Source of the DNA: Kitasatospora sp. NBC_00374
GTDB lineage: Bacteria > Actinomycetota > Actinomycetes > Streptomycetales > Streptomycetaceae
Length of the DNA stretch: 64,000 bases
Direction of reading: 5' to 3'
Assembly (NCBI RefSeq): GCF_041434935.1
Contig: NZ_CP107964.1
Span: forward strand, 3,162,001 to 3,226,000
Numbering within the stretch: position 1 is the first letter of the stretch; every line of letters begins with the position of its first letter. Under the pieces are notes generated by a model. It was not told the origin of the DNA and searched no databases. It was given only the letters and a program-made list of their open reading frames with translations. Shown in pieces: positions 50,701 through 59,392 of this stretch. Position numbers and translations under genes: made by a program.

Positions 50701-51702
50701 GGTGGAGAAGGCCACGAAGGTACCGAGCGACACGCTGCCGCGGACCGCCAGCCAGCCGCCCAGCGCGAGCACGGCGACCTGGGCCAGGGCGGGGACGGCC
50801 TGCATCGCCGGGGTGTAGCGGCTGTTCAGCCGGATCGAGCGGAGCCTGGCGGCGAACAGGCCGCGCGAGACGCGTTCCAGTTTGGTGCGCTCCTGGGCCT
50901 CCTGGCCGAAGCCCTTGACCACCCGGACTCCGCCGATGGCGGCGTCCACCACGCCGGCGACGGCGGCCGCCTCCTGCTGGGCGGCCCAGGTGGCGGGGAA
51001 CAGCCGCTTGCGGCTGAGGGTGCTCAGCCACCACAGCACGGGGCCCATCACCAGGGCGATCAGGGTGAGCGGCGGGGAGAGCCACAGCATGACGCCGAGG
51101 GACATCCCGAACATCAGCAGGTAGCCGGTCATCATCGGCAGCATCGAGAGCAGGCCGTTGACCAGCTGGAGGTCGGAGGTGGCCCGGCCGACCACCTGGC
51201 CGGTGTCGAGCCGGTCCTGCCGGTACCCGTCCAGCCGGGTGAGGGAGCGGAACAGGTCGGCCCGCATGTCGTGCTGGACGTCGAGCGCGAGCTGCCCGCC
51301 GTAGTAGCGGCGTACCTGGGTGCAGGCGAAGACCAGCAGGGCGGCCAGCACCAGGGCGACCGCCCAGGGGGTGAGCGAACGGGTGTGTGCGGTGATCACG
51401 TCGTCGATGATCAGTTTGGTGATCAGCGGGACGACCGAGGTGACCGCCATACCGAAGAGGGAGGCCCCGAAGGCCAGCAGCACGTTGCGGCGGTAGCGCC
51501 AGCAGTAGCCGCTGAGCCTGCGCAGCCAGCCCGCGCCGGGGTTGTCGGTGGGGTCCGGATCCGGACCTGCGGCAGGCGCCGGCTGCCCGGCGGCGGCGGT
51601 CGACCGGGCCGGCGGGGCCGGCTTGTGGCCGTTTCCGCCGGTGTGGTCGTCTCTGCCGTTCCGCCGGGATATCTCCGCGGTGGAACCTTGATTCTCAGGC
51701 AT
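47701..51702 (-). CDS. Fused double ABC exporter (TMD-NBD-TMD-NBD)
   Basis: 1333 aa, two complete half-transporters in one chain, as in a fused heterodimeric exporter. Half 1: six helices at about 70-340, Walker A GASGSGKST, signature LSGGQ, and Walker B LLLDDATS with Asp in place of the catalytic Glu. Half 2: helices at about 745-1030, Walker A GETGAGKST, signature LSAGQ and Walker B LLLDEATA. NBD1 carries a His/Asp/Glu-rich insertion near residue 400 (HAHDSGHDRDQEHEHRE). A 100-residue Pro/Ala linker joins the halves. The ATG at 51702 has no clear Shine-Dalgarno; an iron-box-like element sits there instead. Substrate unknown; siderophore or metal-linked export is a hypothesis. Confidence 0.9.
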   Translation of the reverse strand: MPENQGSTAEISRRNGRDDHTGGNGHKPAPPARSTAAAGQPAPAAGPDPDPTDNPGAGWLRRLSGYCWRYRRNVLLAFGASLFGMAVTSVVPLITKLIIDDVITAHTRSLTPWAVALVLAALLVFACTQVRRYYGGQLALDVQHDMRADLFRSLTRLDGYRQDRLDTGQVVGRATSDLQLVNGLLSMLPMMTGYLLMFGMSLGVMLWLSPPLTLIALVMGPVLWWLSTLSRKRLFPATWAAQQEAAAVAGVVDAAIGGVRVVKGFGQEAQERTKLERVSRGLFAARLRSIRLNSRYTPAMQAVPALAQVAVLALGGWLAVRGSVSLGTFVAFSTYVAQLTGPVRMLAMVITVGQQARAGVERVLQLVDQQPRIKERPDAHPLDPATAPPGTPALELAGVDFHYRDHAHDSGHDRDQEHEHRESAADPAGQTRRAEPVLHRLDLRIAPGETVALVGASGSGKSTVAQLVPRFYDPTAGVIRLYGRDLRELTLDSVRATVGIVPEDSFLFSDTVRTNISYGHPEATEQQITAAAVAAQADGFVRELPDGYDTRVGEQGLTLSGGQRQRIALARAILTDPRVLLLDDATSAVDPRVEAEIHEALRSVMAGRTTLLIAHRRSTLQLADRIAVLERGRLVDLGTHEELEARCPLYRALITDPDALAEPEPPIDAVSAAAPARQQALAPKPPALTTPAPHSAAPQAPAPAQGTAPAGAARTPQAAGSTPDLLAKVAALPPAADTPDIPVEAAEAGDPNFSLRRLLAPFRRPLALALLLVALDTAAGLALPVLIRHGIDGGVSKAAMAGVTVAALAALVIVLLDWLVQSAETRVSGRTGERVLYTLRLKIFAHLNRLGLDYYERELTGRIMTRMTTDVDSISTFLQTGVVTAVVSLLTFFGIFAALLIIDAGLALVVFAVLPLLVVATLVFRKKSAAQYQISRDLISTVNADLQENVAGMRIVQAFRRQDLNTDRFVANGLAYRDARARAQLYISLYFPFVQFLSSVAAALVLIVGASRVESGTLTIGALVAYLLYIDLFFAPVNQLSQVFDGYQQAAVGLGRIRDLLRTPTSTPQAARPVPIGDLRGEVEFEGVSFAYNGGGEGNPDVLSGIDLRIPAGQTVALVGETGAGKSTLVKLVARFYDATAGTVRIDGTDVTAYDLAQYRHRLGVVPQEAYLFAGTVRESIAYGRPGATAAEVEAAARAVGAHDMITRLPDGYDHPIAARGRNLSAGQRQLIALARAELVDPDLLLLDEATAALDLATEAAVNRAAERLSGGRTTLVIAHRLSTAERADRVVVLDRGRVVEDGTHTELLARGGTYTRLWEAFVADGHPAPVGG

Positions 51703-51704
51703 AT

Positions 51705-51719
51705 TTAGGGATGCTAACC
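51705..51719 (-). promoter_or_regulatory. Iron-box-like element at ABC exporter start
   Basis: TTAGGGATGCTAACC lies 3-17 nt upstream of the ABC start codon. It matches TTAGG and GCTAACC of the DtxR/IdeR consensus with three changes in the middle. It is weaker than the box at 21767-21780; treat as a candidate. Confidence 0.4.
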
Positions 51720-51926
51720 ATTCGCAGGTGGGGCGTCCATCGCGCTCGAACGAGATGAACGGACGGCAGGCTCAACGACCGGCGGCCGCGGTTCCTTCCC
51801 GCCCTCCCACCATGCCCCGGCCGCCCGGCGCGCCGCACCGGACGGGCGCCCCGAGCGGGATCGACCGTTGGACCTACGCCCGCCGGCGGATCCGGCGGCG
51901 GACGCGACTGCGGAGACCGCGCCGGA

Positions 51927-52607
51927 TCAGCCGGCGGCGCCGTTCGGAGCCCCGTTCGGAGCACCGTCCGGAGCGCCGTTCGCGGCGGCCGAGAAGGCTC
52001 CCTGGGCCAGGCTGTGCAGCAGGGCGGCCATGCCGTCCCGCGGCAGACCGGACCGCTCGGCGCGCTCGGGCTGCGCCTGGCCGGAGCCCGCGCTGTGCGG
52101 GGTGGAGTTCAGCAGTCCGAAGACGGCGTGCACGGCGGCGCGGGCCCGCTGCTCGGACTCGGCGGCCGCCAGGCCCGGGATCGCCTCCCGGACGATCTCC
52201 ACCCACAGCTCGACGTACTTGCGCTGGAGCCGGCGGACCCGCCGCCGGTCGTCCTCCTTGAGGTGCAGCAGCTCGCGGTCGTGCAGGGTGATCAGGTCGG
52301 GGTCGTCGAGCGCGAAGTCGACATGGCCGGAGATCAGGGCGTCCAGTGCGGCGGTCGGGCCGTCGGCCTCACCCGCCCGGCGGCGTCCCTCCTCCAGCAG
52401 CCGCTCGCTGATCCCGACCAGCAGGTCGGCGAGCATGGCGTCCTTGCCCGCGAAGTGGCGGTAGAGGCCGGGGCCGCTGATCCCCACGGCCTTGCCGATC
52501 TCGTCCACCCCGACCCCGAGGAAGCCGCGGGCCGCGAACAGCCGGGCGGCCTCCTTCCGGATCTGATCGCGACGGGGGAGCCCGGAGGCGGTTGGGGCGT
52601 TCGACAT
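51927..52607 (-). CDS. TetR-family regulator of the acyl-CoA carboxylase operon
   Basis: 226 aa. The N-terminal HTH is [47 protein letters not shown] ligand domain follows, and the tail ends in GAP(D/N) repeats. The ATG at 52607 or 52616 is the start. It is divergent from the carboxylase operon, with two identical-type palindromes between. In content and order it resembles the AccR locus of S. avermitilis (accR / accD1A1-hmgL-fadE4), where the TetR protein represses the operon; this comparison is from memory. Confidence 0.88.
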   Translation of the reverse strand: MSNAPTASGLPRRDQIRKEAARLFAARGFLGVGVDEIGKAVGISGPGLYRHFAGKDAMLADLLVGISERLLEEGRRRAGEADGPTAALDALISGHVDFALDDPDLITLHDRELLHLKEDDRRRVRRLQRKYVELWVEIVREAIPGLAAAESEQRARAAVHAVFGLLNSTPHSAGSGQAQPERAERSGLPRDGMAALLHSLAQGAFSAAANGAPDGAPNGAPNGAAG

Positions 52608-52629
52608 GCCGCCCATCGTAGACAGCCGG

Positions 52630-52673
52630 GTTATCGCCCGTTAACCTGGCGGCAGGAGTTAACGGTCATTAAC
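52630..52673. promoter_or_regulatory. Two TetR operators (GTTA-N8-TTAAC type)
   Basis: Site 1 GTTATCGCCCGTTAAC (52630-52645) and site 2 GTTAACGGTCATTAAC (52658-52673), centres 28 bp apart, sharing GTTAnCGnnCnTTAAC. They lie between the divergent TetR and carboxylase genes and would allow one repressor to control both. Confidence 0.78.
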
Positions 52674-52736
52674 GTGGGGGCGCGGGCACCTCCGTCCGCC
52701 CACCTCTTCGGCTCCGAGGGCAAGGGAGCTCTTGGG

Positions 52737-54485
52737 ATGTCCCTCTCAACCTTTGGATCGACGGCCGGGTCTGCGGCCGGGTTCGCCTTCGGCGGGGCCG
52801 GCGGTGCGCCCGGCGACGCGGTCGGTGGTCCGGCCCGCGGCGCGGTCCGGAGCACCGGCGCCGCCGCCGCACCCGCCCCCCGGCTGGAGAGCGCGGTGGA
52901 CGCCGGATCGCCGGCCTACCGGGCGAACGTCGAGGCGCACCGGGCGCTGGTCGCGGAGCTCCGCGCGAAGCTCGCCGCGGCCGCCCTCGGCGGCGGGGCG
53001 AAGGCCCGGGCCCGGCACACGGCCCGCGGCAAGCTGCTGCCGCGCGAGCGGGTGGACGCCCTGCTCGACCCCGGCTCCCCCTTCCTGGAGCTCTGCCCGC
53101 TGGCGGCCGACGGCCTGTACGACGGCGCCGCGCCGGCCGCCGGTGTGATCGCCGGGATCGGGCGGGTGGCCGGTCGCGAGGTCGTGGTGGTCGCCAACGA
53201 CGCCACGGTCAAGGGCGGCACCTACTACCCGATGACGGTCAAGAAGCACCTGCGCGCGCAGGAGGTGGCCCTGGAGAACCGGCTGCCCTGCATCTACCTG
53301 GTCGACTCCGGTGGCGCCTTCCTGCCGATGCAGGACGAGGTGTTCCCGGACCGCGACCACTTCGGGCGGATCTTCTACAACCAGGCCCGGCTGTCGGCCG
53401 CCGGCATCCCGCAGATCGCCGCCGTGCTCGGCTCGTGCACCGCCGGTGGCGCCTACGTCCCGGCGATGAGCGACCAGGCGGTGATCGTCCGCAACCAGGG
53501 CACCATCTTCCTCGGCGGGCCGCCGCTGGTGAAGGCCGCGACCGGCGAGGTCGTGACGGCCGAGGAGCTGGGCGGCGGCGACCTGCACTCCCGTACCTCG
53601 GGGGTCACGGACCACCTCGCCGAGGACGACCCGCACGCGCTGTCCATCGTCCGCACCATCGTCGCCGGGCTCGGCCCGCGCGCCGCGCAGCCCTGGCCGC
53701 TCGCACCGGTGGAGCCCCCGGCGGTCGACCCGGCCGGGCTGTACGGCGCGGTGCCGGTCGACCCGCGCACGCCGTACGACGTCCGCGAGGTGATCGCCCG
53801 TCTGGTCGACGGCAGCCGGTTCGCCGAGTTCAAGGCGGAGTACGGCAACACCCTGGTGACCGGCTTCGCCAAGATCCACGGGCACCCGGTCGGCATCGTC
53901 GCCAACAACGGTGTGCTGTTCGCCGAGTCCGCGCTCAAGGGCGCCCACTTCATCGAGCTGTGCGACCAGCGCGGCATCCCGCTGCTCTTCCTGCAGAACA
54001 TCACCGGCTTCATGGTCGGCCGCCAGTACGAGGCCGGCGGGATCGCCAAGCACGGGGCGAAGATGGTCACCGCGGTGGCCTGCACCCGGGTGCCCAAGCT
54101 GACCGTGGTGATCGGCGGCTCCTACGGCGCCGGGAACTACTCGATGTGCGGCCGGGCCTACTCGCCGCGCTTCCTGTGGATGTGGCCCGGCGCGAAGATC
54201 TCGGTGATGGGCGGCGAGCAGGCGGCCTCCGTCCTCGCCACCGTCCGCCGGGACCAGCTGGAGGCCCAGGGCGAGGACTGGCCGGCCGAGGCGGAGGACG
54301 CGTTCAAGCGCCCCGTCCGCGAGCAGTACGAGCGGCAGGGCAACGCCTACTACGCCACGGCCCGGCTCTGGGACGACGGTGTGATCGACCCGCTGGACAC
54401 CCGTACCGCGCTCGGCCTCGCGCTCACCGCCTGCGCCAACGCGCCGCTGGCCGAACCCCGGCCGTACGGCGTCTTCCGGATGTGA
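52737..54485 (+). CDS. accD1: Acyl-CoA carboxylase carboxyltransferase (methylcrotonyl-CoA carboxylase beta type)
   Basis: 582-aa biotin-dependent carboxyltransferase subunit. After a 45-residue Ala/Gly-rich leader, the core begins at about residue 60 ([19 protein letters not shown]). Key segments are [79 protein letters not shown] and [20 protein letters not shown], typical of MCC-beta rather than propionyl-CoA carboxylase. The ATG at 52737 has GGGAG upstream. First gene of the operon for leucine/isovalerate degradation, working with the next gene as the carboxylase complex. Confidence 0.9.
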   Translation: MSLSTFGSTAGSAAGFAFGGAGGAPGDAVGGPARGAVRSTGAAAAPAPRLESAVDAGSPAYRANVEAHRALVAELRAKLAAAALGGGAKARARHTARGKLLPRERVDALLDPGSPFLELCPLAADGLYDGAAPAAGVIAGIGRVAGREVVVVANDATVKGGTYYPMTVKKHLRAQEVALENRLPCIYLVDSGGAFLPMQDEVFPDRDHFGRIFYNQARLSAAGIPQIAAVLGSCTAGGAYVPAMSDQAVIVRNQGTIFLGGPPLVKAATGEVVTAEELGGGDLHSRTSGVTDHLAEDDPHALSIVRTIVAGLGPRAAQPWPLAPVEPPAVDPAGLYGAVPVDPRTPYDVREVIARLVDGSRFAEFKAEYGNTLVTGFAKIHGHPVGIVANNGVLFAESALKGAHFIELCDQRGIPLLFLQNITGFMVGRQYEAGGIAKHGAKMVTAVACTRVPKLTVVIGGSYGAGNYSMCGRAYSPRFLWMWPGAKISVMGGEQAASVLATVRRDQLEAQGEDWPAEAEDAFKRPVREQYERQGNAYYATARLWDDGVIDPLDTRTALGLALTACANAPLAEPRPYGVFRM

Positions 54486-54563
54486 GCCACGGCCGACCCC
54501 GTGGCCGTCCCGACCCGGCCGCCACACCCCGGCGGCTCTCCTCGACCAGGAGGAACACCTCCC

Positions 54564-56804
54564 ATGTTCGACACCGTCCTCGTCGCCAACCGGGGTGAGA
54601 TCGCCCTCCGGGTGATCCGCACCCTGCGGCGACTCGGCGTCCGGTCGGTCGCGGTCCACAGCGACGCGGACGCCGACGCCCCGCACGTGCGGGCCGCCGA
54701 TGTGGCCGTCCGCCTCGGTCCCGAGGGCCACAGCGACAGCTCGGCCGCCGAGACCTACCTGCGCACCGACCAGATCCTGGCCGCCGCCCGCCGGACCGGC
54801 GCGCAGGCCGTCCACCCCGGCTACGGCTTCCTCGCCGAGAACCCGGCCTTCGCACGGGCCTGCGCCGAGGCCGGGCTGGTCTTCATCGGCCCGCCGCCGC
54901 GCGCGGTGGAGCTGATGGGCGACAAGATCAACGCCAAGGAGGCCGTCCGGGTCGCGGGCGTGCCCGTGGTGCCGGGCAGCCGGGGCGGCGCACCGTCCGA
55001 CGAGGACCTCACCCGCGCGGCCGCCGAGATCGGCTTCCCCGTCCTGCTCAAGCCGTCCGCCGGTGGCGGTGGCAAGGGCATGCGGCTGGTCCGCGACCCG
55101 GCCGAGCTGCCGTCCGAACTGGCGGCCGCCCGCCGGGTGGCCAGGACGGCGTTCGGTGACGACACCCTGCTGCTGGAGCGCTGGGTCGACCGGCCGCGGC
55201 ACATCGAGGTCCAGGTCCTGGCCGACACCCACGGCCGGACGGTGCACCTCGGCGAACGCGAGTGCAGCCTGCAGCGCCGCCACCAGAAGCTGATCGAAGA
55301 GGCTCCCTCCGTCCTGCTGAACGCCGAGACCCGGGCCGCCATGGGCGAGGCCGCCGTCCGCGCGGCCGAGGCCTGCGGTTACACCGGCGCCGGCACGGTG
55401 GAGTTCATCGTGCCCGGCCTCGACCCCGACCAGCCCGTCCCCGACGGGGTCCTGGACTTCTTCTTCATGGAGATGAACACCCGGCTCCAGGTGGAACACC
55501 CCGTCACCGAGCTGGCCATCGCCGTGGGAGCGGACACCGCGCACCCCGAGCGGCTCGACCTGGTGGAGTGGCAGGTCCGGGTCGCCGCCGGCGAGCCCCT
55601 GCCGTACGAGCAGTCGGACATCTCCTTCGTGGGCCACGCCATCGAGGCCCGGATCTGTGCCGAGGACCCCGACCGCGACTTCCTGCCCACCGGTGGCCGG
55701 ATCCTGCACCTGTCCGAGCCGGGCGGCGAAGGCATCCGGGTGGACAGCGGCGTCGCCGCCGGCACCGAGATCGGCAGCCTGTACGACCCCATGCTGGCGA
55801 AGGTCATCGCGTACGGGCCCGACCGCCCGACCGCGCTCCGCCGGCTGCGGGCCGCCCTCGCGGAGACCGACATCCTCGGCGTGACCACCAACACCGGTTT
55901 CCTCCGGCGGCTGCTGGCCCACCCCGAGGTCGCGGCCGGCCGCCTCGACACCGGCCTGGTCGAACGGACCGTCCAGCAGACCCCCGTCCTTCTGGCCTCG
56001 CCGTTCGCCCACACCGATGCCGCCGAGGCGACCGCAACCGTCGGCACGGCGGACGCCGGAAGCACGGCCGCCGGTGCCGAGGCCTCCGCCACCGAGCTCG
56101 TCCACTTCGCCGCCGCACTGGCCCGGCAGCTGGACCTCACCCCCACCGCCGCCCCCGGCGGCTGGGCCGATCCGTTCTCCCTCCCGTCCGGCTGGCGCCT
56201 GGGCGGCGAGGCCGCCTGGACGACCCACCACCTCCGTCTGCCGGGCCGCACCCCCGTCACCGTCCAGGTGCGCCCCAGCACGACCGGAAGCGTGGCACAC
56301 GCCACTGACAATCCCTCGGAGACCGGCCCCGAGCTGCAGATCCGGCTCGGCGACGGTCCGATCCGACGGGCCCGGGTGTCCCGGTCGGGGCACCGGCTCC
56401 AGCTCACCGTCGACGGCCTGCAGACGACCTTCGCCCACACCACCGACGACGCCGCCTTCCAGCCGGTCCACTGGCTGGGCCTGGACGGCGACGCCCTGGC
56501 GGTGCACCCGTACGACCCGGTGGCGGAGCGCACCGCCGCCGGCGCCACGCAGCACGGCGCCCTCACCGCACCGATGCCCGGCACCGTGACGGTGGTCAAG
56601 GCCTCCGTCGGCGAGCAGGTGAAGCGCGGACAGGCTCTGCTGGTCCTGGAGGCCATGAAGATGGAACACGTGATCGCCGCGCCGTACGACGGCACGGTCG
56701 CGGAACTGCGCGCCACCGCCGGCAGCACCGTCGCGATGGACGAGCTGCTGGCCGTGGTGACCGCTCCCGAGGACACCGCCGCACCGGCGGAGGTGGCGCC
56801 GTGA
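54564..56804 (+). CDS. accA1: Biotin carboxylase/biotin carrier subunit (MCC alpha type)
   Basis: 746 aa. The biotin carboxylase part (1-450) has VLVANRGEIALRVIRTL, HPGYGFLAENPAFA, PSAGGGGKGMRLV, HLGERECSLQRRHQKLIEEAPS and EMNTRLQVEHPVTE. A linker/BT domain follows (about 460-670). The C-terminal biotinyl domain carries LEAMKMEHVI, with the biotin Lys at residue 699. The ATG at 54564 follows AGGAGG. It partners accD1. Its stop overlaps the hmgL start (GTGA), indicating translational coupling. Confidence 0.94.
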   Translation: MFDTVLVANRGEIALRVIRTLRRLGVRSVAVHSDADADAPHVRAADVAVRLGPEGHSDSSAAETYLRTDQILAAARRTGAQAVHPGYGFLAENPAFARACAEAGLVFIGPPPRAVELMGDKINAKEAVRVAGVPVVPGSRGGAPSDEDLTRAAAEIGFPVLLKPSAGGGGKGMRLVRDPAELPSELAAARRVARTAFGDDTLLLERWVDRPRHIEVQVLADTHGRTVHLGERECSLQRRHQKLIEEAPSVLLNAETRAAMGEAAVRAAEACGYTGAGTVEFIVPGLDPDQPVPDGVLDFFFMEMNTRLQVEHPVTELAIAVGADTAHPERLDLVEWQVRVAAGEPLPYEQSDISFVGHAIEARICAEDPDRDFLPTGGRILHLSEPGGEGIRVDSGVAAGTEIGSLYDPMLAKVIAYGPDRPTALRRLRAALAETDILGVTTNTGFLRRLLAHPEVAAGRLDTGLVERTVQQTPVLLASPFAHTDAAEATATVGTADAGSTAAGAEASATELVHFAAALARQLDLTPTAAPGGWADPFSLPSGWRLGGEAAWTTHHLRLPGRTPVTVQVRPSTTGSVAHATDNPSETGPELQIRLGDGPIRRARVSRSGHRLQLTVDGLQTTFAHTTDDAAFQPVHWLGLDGDALAVHPYDPVAERTAAGATQHGALTAPMPGTVTVVKASVGEQVKRGQALLVLEAMKMEHVIAAPYDGTVAELRATAGSTVAMDELLAVVTAPEDTAAPAEVAP

Positions 56805-57835
56805 CCGCCGCACCGCAGCCCGGCAACGCCCCGGCGGGCGGCGACCGGGCGGCCGGCCCCGCCGAGCCGGAGCCCGGCGTCCTCGAACTCGGCCTGCCCG
56901 ACCCGGTCCCGGACCCGACGCTGCCGGCCCGGGTGCGCATCCACGAGGTGGGGCCGCGCGACGGCCTGCAGAACGAGAGCGCGCTGGTCCCCGTCGAGGT
57001 GAAGGCGGAGTTCGTCACCCGGCTCGCGGCCGCCGGCCTGCGCACCGTCGAGGCCACCAGCTTCGTCCACCCCAAGTGGGTACCCCAACTGGCCGACGCG
57101 GAGCAGCTGATGCCCGAGCTGGCCGGCCTGCCCGCGCTGCACCCGGGCCTGCGGCTGCCGGTCCTGGTCCCCAACGAGCGCGGCCTGGACCGGGCACTCG
57201 CGCACCACGCCAGCGACATCGCGGTCTTCGCCAGCGCCACCGAGACCTTCGCCCGGCGCAACCTCAACCGGTCCGCGGACGAGGCGATGGCCATGTTCCG
57301 CCCGGTGGTCGAGCGGGCCGGCGCGGCCGGGGTGCCCGTCCGCGGCTACCTGTCGATGTGCTTCGGCGACCCGTGGGAAGGCCCGGTGAGCCCCGCCCAG
57401 GTCGTCCGCCACGGTCTGCAGCTGCTCGAGATGGGCTGCAGCGAGCTCAGCCTCGGCGACACCATCGGCGTGGCCACCCCGGGCCAGGTGACGGGCCTGC
57501 TGGCCGCGTTCGTGCGGGCCGGCGTCCCGGTCGACCGGCTCGCCGTCCACTTCCACGACACCTACGGCCAGGCCCTGGCCAACACCCTGGCCGCGCTGCG
57601 CGGCGGTGTGACCGTGGTGGACGCCTCGGCCGGCGGCCTCGGCGGCTGCCCGTACGCCAAGAGCGCGACCGGGAACCTCGCCACCGAGGACCTGGTCTGG
57701 ATGCTGCACGGCCTCGGCATCGACACCGGGGTCGACCTCGCCGCCCTGGTCGCCACCAGTGGCTGGATGGCCCGGCAGCTCGGCCGGCCCAGCCAGTCCC
57801 GGACGGTCCGGGCGCTGCTCGGACCGTCCGGCTGA
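56801..57835 (+). CDS. hmgL: Hydroxymethylglutaryl-CoA lyase
   Basis: 344-aa TIM-barrel lyase that splits HMG-CoA into acetyl-CoA and acetoacetate, the last leucine-degradation step. Residues visible: HEVGPRDGLQNES (catalytic Arg/Asp), SFVHPKWVPQLADA, HFHDTYGQALAN (metal His), and GGLGGCPYAKSATGN (loop with Cys). The first 40 residues are a Pro/Ala extension. Start GTG at 56801, overlapping the alpha subunit gene by 4 nt. Confidence 0.93.
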   Translation: MTAAPQPGNAPAGGDRAAGPAEPEPGVLELGLPDPVPDPTLPARVRIHEVGPRDGLQNESALVPVEVKAEFVTRLAAAGLRTVEATSFVHPKWVPQLADAEQLMPELAGLPALHPGLRLPVLVPNERGLDRALAHHASDIAVFASATETFARRNLNRSADEAMAMFRPVVERAGAAGVPVRGYLSMCFGDPWEGPVSPAQVVRHGLQLLEMGCSELSLGDTIGVATPGQVTGLLAAFVRAGVPVDRLAVHFHDTYGQALANTLAALRGGVTVVDASAGGLGGCPYAKSATGNLATEDLVWMLHGLGIDTGVDLAALVATSGWMARQLGRPSQSRTVRALLGPSG

Positions 57836-58050
57836 ACCACCGCCGGGGCGCCGGCCGGCGGGGCACCACCGCCGACGCCCCGGACGAACCGGGTCACCAC
57901 CCGGCTCGGCGCGTCCGACGGGCGACCCCGTCGCACGTCCGAAGGCCGACAGGCCCCGCCCGGACCGGACCGGCCCGGGCCCGGCCCGTCGAACCATCCA
58001 CCGAAACTCCCTCACCTCGGCCTCACCGGCCCGATCCCAGGAGGATCCCC

Positions 58051-59241
58051 ATGCTCGACCACCGGTTGGACAACGAGTACGAGCAACTCCGCCGCACCGT
58101 CGCCGAATTCGCCCAGGACGTGGTCGCGCCGAAGATCGGCGAGTTCTACGAGCAGGGGGAGTTCCCGTACGAGATCATCCGGGAGATGGGCCGGATGGGC
58201 CTGTTCGGCCTGCCGTTCCCGGAGGAGTACGGCGGCATGGGCGGTGACTACTTCGCGCTCTGCCTCGTCCTGGAGGAACTGGCCCGGGTCGACTCCTCGG
58301 TGGCCATCACGCTGGAGGCCGCGGTCTCGCTCGGCGCGATGCCGATCTACCGCTTCGGCACCGAGGAGCAGAAGCGCACCTGGCTCCCCCGGCTGACCTC
58401 GGGCGAGATGCTCGGGGCCTTCGGCCTCACCGAGCCCGAGGGCGGCACGGACGCCGGCGCGACCCGCACCACGGCCCGCTTCGACGAGGCCACCAACGAG
58501 TGGGTGATCAACGGCACCAAGTGCTTCATCACCAACTCGGGCACCGAGATCACCGGGCTGGTCACGGTGACCGCCCTGACCGAACCGATCACTCGTTCGA
58601 GTGAAGGTGGCGCAGATTCCTCGCCCACCCGCGAGATCTCGTCCATCATCGTGCCCACTGGAACTCCGGGGTTCCAGGTGTCCAAGAAGTACTCCAAGGT
58701 CGGGTGGAACGCCTCCGACACCCGCGAACTGTCCTTCACCGACTGCCGTGTCCCCGCCGAGAACATGCTCGGCGCGCGTGGCCGAGGCTACGCACAGTTC
58801 CTGCGGATCCTCGACGAGGGCCGCATCGCCATCGCAGCCCTGTCCACCGGCCTGGCCCAGGGCTGCGTCGACCAGTCACTCACCTACGCCGAGACCCGCC
58901 GCGCCTTCGGCCGGCAGATCGGCGCCAACCAGGTCATCCAGTTCAAGCTCGCCGACATGGAGATGCGCGCCCACACCGCCCGCCTGGCCTGGCGGGACGC
59001 CGCCTCCCGGCTGCTGCACGACGAGCCGTTCAAGAAGGAGGCCGCGATCGCCAAGCTGTACGCGTCCGAGGCCGCCGTCGACAACGCCCGGGAGGCCACC
59101 CAGATCCACGGCGGCTACGGCTTCATGAACGAGTTCCCGGTCGCCAGGTTCTGGCGCGACTCCAAGATCCTGGAGATCGGCGAGGGCACCTCCGAGGTGC
59201 AGCGCATGCTCATCGCGCGCGAGTTGGGCATGACGTACTGA
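58051..59241 (+). CDS. acdH: Acyl-CoA dehydrogenase (branched-chain type)
   Basis: 396-aa FAD-dependent acyl-CoA dehydrogenase. Evidence: FGLPFPEEYGGMGGDY, FGLTEPEGGTDAG, the substrate loop, DEGRIAIAALSTGLAQGC, YAETRRAFGRQIG and IHGGYGFMNEFPVARFWRD. Glu378 in EIGEGTSEVQRM sits at the usual catalytic position (as in SCAD/MCAD-like enzymes), unlike isovaleryl-CoA dehydrogenase, which uses a different Glu. It is the fourth gene of the leucine/branched-chain operon, 215 nt after hmgL with no clear terminator between. The ATG at 58051 follows AGGAGG. Confidence 0.92.
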   Translation: MLDHRLDNEYEQLRRTVAEFAQDVVAPKIGEFYEQGEFPYEIIREMGRMGLFGLPFPEEYGGMGGDYFALCLVLEELARVDSSVAITLEAAVSLGAMPIYRFGTEEQKRTWLPRLTSGEMLGAFGLTEPEGGTDAGATRTTARFDEATNEWVINGTKCFITNSGTEITGLVTVTALTEPITRSSEGGADSSPTREISSIIVPTGTPGFQVSKKYSKVGWNASDTRELSFTDCRVPAENMLGARGRGYAQFLRILDEGRIAIAALSTGLAQGCVDQSLTYAETRRAFGRQIGANQVIQFKLADMEMRAHTARLAWRDAASRLLHDEPFKKEAAIAKLYASEAAVDNAREATQIHGGYGFMNEFPVARFWRDSKILEIGEGTSEVQRMLIARELGMTY

Positions 59242-59310
59242 CGGAGCACTACCCCGCCCACCGGGCCGACATCCACACCGTCGCCTGACGGAGCACCACC
59301 GCGGCCGCCG

Positions 59311-59348
59311 TCCGCGGCCGACCGGACCCAGGGCCGGTCGGCCGCGGA
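59311..59348. terminator. Hairpin between acdH and uspA
   Basis: 15-bp inverted repeat (tccgcggccgaccgg and complement) with an 8-nt loop, between the convergent acdH and USP genes; probable bidirectional terminator. Confidence 0.75.
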
Positions 59349-59392
59349 GCCGGCACGCACCCGAGCCCGCTCGGGCGCGAGATGACGATCCC

